From Hydrogenophaga sp. (GTDB taxonomy: Bacteria; Pseudomonadota; Gammaproteobacteria; Burkholderiales; Burkholderiaceae_C), in NCBI GenBank assembly GCA_030653975.1, contig JAURYH010000067.1, positions 1 to 61,196 of the forward strand: DNA of 61,196 nt, read 5' to 3'. Positions within the stretch are counted from its first letter, which is position 1. Each line of letters starts with the position of its first letter. Below, piece after piece: positions 57,284-61,196 of this stretch. A program made the position numbers and the translations under genes. The notes under the pieces were generated by a model, which worked only from the letters and a program-made list of their open reading frames with translations, had not been told where the DNA came from and did not search any database.

Positions 57284-57954
57284 CCCCCGGCCTGTTCATC
57301 TCCTTCGAAGGCATCGACGGTGCGGGCAAATCCACCCACATCGCAGGTCTGGCCGAGGCCTTCAAAGGCCAGGGCCGCACCGTGACCCTGACGCGCGAAC
57401 CCGGCGGCACACCGCTGGCCGAAAAGCTGCGCGCCATGGTGCTCGGCGACGCCATGGACCCGCTCACCGAATCGCTGCTGGTGTTCGCGGCGCGGCGCGA
57501 CCACCTGCTCACCGTGATCGAACCGGCGCTGGCGCGTGGCGACGTGGTGTTGTGCGACCGCTTCACCGACGCCACCTTTGCCTACCAGGGTGGTGGTCGT
57601 GGTTTTGACCTGCAGACCCTGGCCACACTGGAGCGCTGGGTGCAGGCCACGCCCGCCATGCGGGGCGAAAGCATCCGCCAACCCGATCTGACCGTCTGGT
57701 TCGATCTGCCGGCCGAAACCGCCGCGGCCCGCCTGGCCGACGCCCGTGCGCCCGACCGATTTGAAGCCCAGCCGGTGGCGTTTTTCCGCGCAGTGGCCGC
57801 AGGCTATGCGGCGCGTGCCGAAGCCGAGCCGCGGCGCTTTGCGCGCATCAACGCCGACCAGCCGCGCGAGCGGGTCTGGGCGGCGATCGCGGCGGAGTTT
57901 GTCCAGCGGGGCTGGTTGCCTGCACCGGCAGCGTCCGGCCCTTCCGCCACCTAG
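57280..57954 (+). CDS. tmk: Thymidylate kinase
   Basis: 224 residues. P-loop [11 protein letters not shown] (9-19), TREPGGT and CDRFTDAT with DR motif are intact. Phosphorylates dTMP to dTDP. Overlaps mltG by 4 bases. Confidence 0.96.
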   Translation: MTPGLFISFEGIDGAGKSTHIAGLAEAFKGQGRTVTLTREPGGTPLAEKLRAMVLGDAMDPLTESLLVFAARRDHLLTVIEPALARGDVVLCDRFTDATFAYQGGGRGFDLQTLATLERWVQATPAMRGESIRQPDLTVWFDLPAETAAARLADARAPDRFEAQPVAFFRAVAAGYAARAEAEPRRFARINADQPRERVWAAIAAEFVQRGWLPAPAASGPSAT

Positions 57955-57964
57955 CGCAGCGCCC

Positions 57965-59014
57965 ATGGCCACCCGTTCAACACCCCCTGAAGTCGTCGCA
58001 CAACCCTCGGCCACCCGCCCACCCTGGGTTCAGCGCCAGTTGCAGGCGCTGCTGGCGCAACGGGGTCATGCCTGGCTGCTGCAGGGGCCGTCGGGTCTGG
58101 GGCAATACGAGCTCGGTCTGGCACTGGCGCAGACCTGGCTGTGCGAGCAACCCACAGCGTCCGGCCCCTGCGGGGTCTGCGGCAGCTGCCACATGGTCGA
58201 CACCCACGCCCACCCCGATTTTGTGGTGCTCATGCCTGAGACGGTCATGCTCGAACGCGGCTGGCCCCTGTCGGAAACCGCGCAGAAAGAGATCGACGAC
58301 AAGAAGCGCAAGCCCAGCAAGGAAATCCGTGTCGAGGCCATGCGCGACACCGTGGCCTTTGCCCAGCGCACCAGTGCACGCGGGCGGGGCCTGGCGGTGC
58401 TGGTTTATCCGGCTGAGCGCATGAACCATGTGACGGCCAACGCCTTGCTCAAGACCCTGGAAGAGCCGCCCGGGGACGCCCGCTTCGTGCTCGCCAGCGA
58501 GGCCACCCACCAGCTGCTGCCCACCATCCGCAGCCGCTGCCAGACCCACGCCATGGAGTGGCCTCCGGAGCCGGAAGCCTTGCCGTGGCTTCAGGACAAC
58601 GCGGCCGCTCAGAGCCGTCCCACGCCAGAGCAGGCCCAGGTCTGGCTGCGCGCGGCCGGTGGGCGCCCGGTGGATGCCCTGGCCTGGGCTGGCACCGGCC
58701 TGAATGCCAAGGCCTGGGCCGAGCTGCCCGCCGCGCTGGCCCGGGGCGACTGGAGCACGCTGACCGGCTGGCCCGCCGCGCAGCAACTCGAGTTGCTGCA
58801 AAAGCTCTGCCACGACCTGATGGTGCAGGCGGCCGGTGGCACGCCACGCTTCTTCACCGCTGCGAACCTGCCGGCGGCGCCGCGCTGGGGCGTGCTGGCC
58901 AAGTGGTCACGCGAACTGCTGGACGCGGCGCGCTCGGTGGAACACCCGTACAACCCCGGTTTGATGCAGGAGGCCTGGGCCGCGCGCACGCGGCAGGCGC
59001 TGGTTTCCCGCTAA
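57965..59014 (+). CDS. holB: DNA polymerase III delta-prime subunit
   Basis: 349 residues. The P-loop is degenerate (GPSGLGQYE, lysine replaced), as expected for non-ATPase delta-prime. Four-Cys zinc module CEQ...CGVCGSC and the SRC motif (IRSRCQ) are present. Part of the clamp loader. 10 bases after tmk. Confidence 0.94.
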   Translation: MATRSTPPEVVAQPSATRPPWVQRQLQALLAQRGHAWLLQGPSGLGQYELGLALAQTWLCEQPTASGPCGVCGSCHMVDTHAHPDFVVLMPETVMLERGWPLSETAQKEIDDKKRKPSKEIRVEAMRDTVAFAQRTSARGRGLAVLVYPAERMNHVTANALLKTLEEPPGDARFVLASEATHQLLPTIRSRCQTHAMEWPPEPEALPWLQDNAAAQSRPTPEQAQVWLRAAGGRPVDALAWAGTGLNAKAWAELPAALARGDWSTLTGWPAAQQLELLQKLCHDLMVQAAGGTPRFFTAANLPAAPRWGVLAKWSRELLDAARSVEHPYNPGLMQEAWAARTRQALVSR

Positions 59015-59025
59015 ACTTGTTGCTC

Positions 59026-59397
59026 ATGAGCACCAGCCCCTCCGCATCCAACGCCTCTGTACGTCCGAGCGTGATCCAGCTCTCCATCAAGGAGAAAGCG
59101 GCGTTGTATGCGGCCTACATTCCGCTGTTTGCAGATGGGGGCATCTTCATTCCGTCTTCGCGCGAATACCGCATCGGCGACGACGTCTATGTGCTGCTCA
59201 GCCTGCCCGACGATCCCCAGCGCTACCCCGTGGCCGGCAAGGTCGCCTGGGTCACACCCGCCAAGGCGCAGGGTGGGCGCACGCAAGGCGTGGGCATCCG
59301 CTTCCCGTCTGACGAAAAATCGCGCCTGCTCAAGCTCAAGATTGAAGAAATCCTGGGCACCAGCCTCGGCTCGGACCGCCCCACCCAGACCATCTGA
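59026..59397 (+). CDS. pilZ: PilZ domain protein (PilZ-type, pilus)
   Basis: 123 residues. YVLLSLPDDPQRYPVAGKVAWVTP and GVGIRFPSDEK fit the short PilZ next to holB. No clear RxxxR c-di-GMP motif, as in PilZ itself, which works in type IV pili. Confidence 0.88.
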   Translation: MSTSPSASNASVRPSVIQLSIKEKAALYAAYIPLFADGGIFIPSSREYRIGDDVYVLLSLPDDPQRYPVAGKVAWVTPAKAQGGRTQGVGIRFPSDEKSRLLKLKIEEILGTSLGSDRPTQTI

Positions 59398-59458
59398 ACC
59401 GAGGCGGTTCAAACCGCTTCCGGCGGGGCGCCCGTCTTCTCGCCGCAACCAGCCCCGT

Positions 59459-60268
59459 ATGTTCACCGACTCCCATTGCCACCTGAATTTTCCGGAACTG
59501 CGCGGGAACCTGCCTGCGATCCTGGCCGCCATGAGCCAAGCCCAGGTGGATCGTGCCCTGTGCATCTGCACGACGCTCGAAGAGTTTGACGACGTGCACG
59601 GGCTGGCGCGTGACCACGCCAACCTCTGGGCCACGGTGGGCGTGCACCCCGACAACGAAGGCGTGCAGGAGCCCACGCTGGAAGACCTGCTCCAGCGCGC
59701 GGCGCTCCCGCGGGTGGTGGGCGTGGGGGAAACCGGGCTGGACTACTACCGCCTGAACGGCCGCAGCGTGGCCGACATGGCCTGGCAGCGCGATCGCTAC
59801 CGCACCCACATCCGGGCCGGCCGCCAGACCGATCTGCCTCTGGTGATCCACACCCGGAGCGCTTCGGAAGACACGCTGGCGATCCTGCGCGAGGAGGGCG
59901 GCTTTGACAGCACGGCCCCTTCGGCGTGGCCCAGATCGCGGGGGGTTTTTCACTGTTTCACCGAAACCGAGGCGGTGGCCCGCGCCGCGCTGGACCTGGA
60001 TTTCTGCATCTCTTTCTCCGGCATCCTGACCTTTCGCAATGCTGGCGATCTGCGCGAGATCGCCCGGTTCGTGCCGCTGGACCGCATGCTGATCGAAACC
60101 GACAGCCCGTATCTGGCACCGGTGCCCCACCGCGGCAAAACCAACAACCCGGCCTTCGTGCCCTTTGTGGCTCAGCAGATTGCGGAAGTCAGGGGCATGG
60201 CTGTGGAAGCCGTGGCCGAAGCCACCAGCCGCAATTTTGAGCAGCTTTTCAATCGCGTTGTGGCCTGA
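59459..60268 (+). CDS. TatD family metal-dependent hydrolase
   Basis: 269 residues. Metal residues: SHCHLNF, GETGLDYY, VIHTRSA, FHCF and IETDSPYL. DNase/exonuclease type. Part of the mltG-tmk-holB-pilZ-tatD run. Confidence 0.94.
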   Translation: MFTDSHCHLNFPELRGNLPAILAAMSQAQVDRALCICTTLEEFDDVHGLARDHANLWATVGVHPDNEGVQEPTLEDLLQRAALPRVVGVGETGLDYYRLNGRSVADMAWQRDRYRTHIRAGRQTDLPLVIHTRSASEDTLAILREEGGFDSTAPSAWPRSRGVFHCFTETEAVARAALDLDFCISFSGILTFRNAGDLREIARFVPLDRMLIETDSPYLAPVPHRGKTNNPAFVPFVAQQIAEVRGMAVEAVAEATSRNFEQLFNRVVA

Positions 60269-60276
60269 GGGTATTC

Positions 60277-60954
60277 ATGAAACACTTTAAGTTCATTGAA
60301 AAGTTTATTGTTCTTGCCTATTTTTTTACATTTACTTCAGGAGCTGCCGCGGGCGCCTTCGAAGATTTTTTCAGCGCCGCCAAACTGGACAACGAGCCCG
60401 TGGTGGTCGGGCTCACCCTGCGTGGGTTTGATCTCAACACCGTTGACCAGCGCGGTGAAAGCGCGCTGCTGATCGCCGTGCGCGAGGGGTCGCGCAAGGT
60501 GGCCCTGTTCCTGCTGGAACAACCCTCGGTGAAGGTTGAGGCACGCAACCCCAACGGTGAAAGCCCGTTGATGCTGGCGGCTCTGAAAGGCGATCTGGAC
60601 ATGGCCAGACGCCTGATCCAGCGCAAAGCCGAGGTCAACAAACCGGGATGGACGGCCCTGCACTACGCTGCCTCCAACGCCACAGAGGCCAGCGAAGACC
60701 TGGTTCGCTTGCTGCTGGAGCACCACGCCTACATCGACGCCGAATCGCCCAACCGGAGCACGCCTCTGATGATGGCGGCGCATTACGGCCACCCGGCCGT
60801 GGTGAAGCTGTTGCTGGAAGAGGGGGCCGATCCCCTGCTGCGCAACGAACAGGGCCTGACAGCGATTGATTTCGCGCGGCGGGGCGCGCGTCAGGAAGCC
60901 GCCGACCTCATCGCGTCCTTTGTGCGCAGGAAACGCCCCGCCGGCACCTGGTGA
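60277..60954 (+). CDS. Exported ankyrin-repeat protein
   Basis: 225 residues with a signal peptide (about 1-25, ends AAA|GAF) and five ankyrin repeats (about 40-215, e.g. NGESPLMLAALKGDL, STPLMMAAHYGHPAVVKLLLEEGAD). The signal-peptide codons are A+T-rich, unlike the rest. Protein-binding role in the periplasm; partner unknown. 8 bases after tatD. Confidence 0.92.
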   Translation: MKHFKFIEKFIVLAYFFTFTSGAAAGAFEDFFSAAKLDNEPVVVGLTLRGFDLNTVDQRGESALLIAVREGSRKVALFLLEQPSVKVEARNPNGESPLMLAALKGDLDMARRLIQRKAEVNKPGWTALHYAASNATEASEDLVRLLLEHHAYIDAESPNRSTPLMMAAHYGHPAVVKLLLEEGADPLLRNEQGLTAIDFARRGARQEAADLIASFVRRKRPAGTW

Positions 60955-61196
60955 CCTGCATCCCGGCGGAACGTTTCTGCTCCCGGCGCACGGCAGGAAA
61001 ACCTGTCGGGCAAGACTAGGTGTAATCCCTCGGTAGGTGGAACCCACAACGATTTACCCTAAAAACCGCAGTTACCCGACGCCCGCGAGGGCCGACGGCT
61101 GGGATGACAAGACGGTTTGACGTGTAATTCGCTCGCAGATGTAGCCCAGCAGGACACGCCAGCGATCAATTTTTGGCAACTGCTCCGCAGCGCTTC
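60955..61196. other. Right-end intergenic region
   Basis: 242 bases without a gene. A hairpin CGGCAGG-AAAA-CCTGTCG (60991-61008) lacks a T-run. TAGGTG occurs at 61017 and 61034, 17 bases apart, in similar contexts (TAGGTGTAATCCC and TAGGTGGAACCC), a possible operator for the next gene outside the window. Confidence 0.5.

Noticed and set aside
58068..58110. Loss of the P-loop lysine in holB
   Set aside because: Delta-prime subunits normally have a degenerate P-loop, so this is not a defect.

Overview
The window is about 61 kb of high-GC, gene-dense DNA, most likely the chromosome of a Burkholderiales bacterium of the family Comamonadaceae. A Hydrogenophaga-like organism is the best guess, from the thiosulfate-oxidation (sox) gene at the left edge, the housekeeping gene orders trxA-rho-rpmE and mltG-tmk-holB-pilZ-tatD, and a short intergenic repeat family reminiscent of that group. 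No rRNA, tRNA, CRISPR array, prophage or insertion sequence was recognised.

Layout. 1-8.1 kb: the start of soxY (leftward), then a rightward sulfur/thiol-redox block: a SigZ-like ECF sigma factor coupled to a Tat-exported TlpA-like thioredoxin, two exported metallo-beta-lactamase-fold proteins with an unusual metal-site motif, a CSC-motif permease, a CxxC mini-thioredoxin, a rhodanese with a Cys-Cys-rich tail and an OsmC protein. A DUF2789 protein, a CDF metal exporter and a class II glutamine amidotransferase follow. 8.1-9.9 kb: a second permease plus mini-thioredoxin pair on the minus strand. 10.2-16.9 kb: a complete phosphate regulon (pstSCAB-phoU-phoBR) with a good Pho box and a stem-loop after pstS. 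16.9-21.1 kb: a GT-C-like membrane protein, rpmE, rho and trxA. 21.2-28.7 kb: an AddB-like nuclease, an AddA-like helicase-nuclease and a flavoprotein, joined by ATGA overlaps. 28.7-34.2 kb: a cold-shock/DUF1294 protein, a probable antitoxin followed by a decayed zeta-toxin start, an Lrp regulator, an amino-acid racemase, a CoA transferase, and divergent pobA and its IclR-type regulator. 34.2-38.9 kb: a branched-chain-type ABC transporter (liv). 39.2-42.8 kb: rlhA carrying an in-frame repeat insertion, an esterase-like hydrolase and a DUF1624 membrane protein. 43-46.4 kb: a GntR regulator, a class III aminotransferase and a gamma-glutamylpolyamine-synthetase-like protein behind two identical palindromes. 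46.5-61 kb: mainly housekeeping genes (parvulin isomerase, bolA, yciB, a cysteine synthase, an iron alcohol dehydrogenase, ygfZ, mltG, tmk, holB, pilZ, tatD), a thioesterase-GNAT fusion and an ankyrin protein.

How it fits together. The phosphate block is a self-contained uptake and signalling unit. The left block looks like periplasmic and cytoplasmic thiol/persulfide handling attached to sox. The pob and liv genes suggest uptake and ring hydroxylation of an aromatic acid. The most unusual items are the two paralogous MBL proteins with a changed metal motif, the repeated permease-thioredoxin pairing, the zeta-toxin relic, the repeat-derived peptide inside rlhA, and a repeat family of about 70 bp at four or more intergenic sites.
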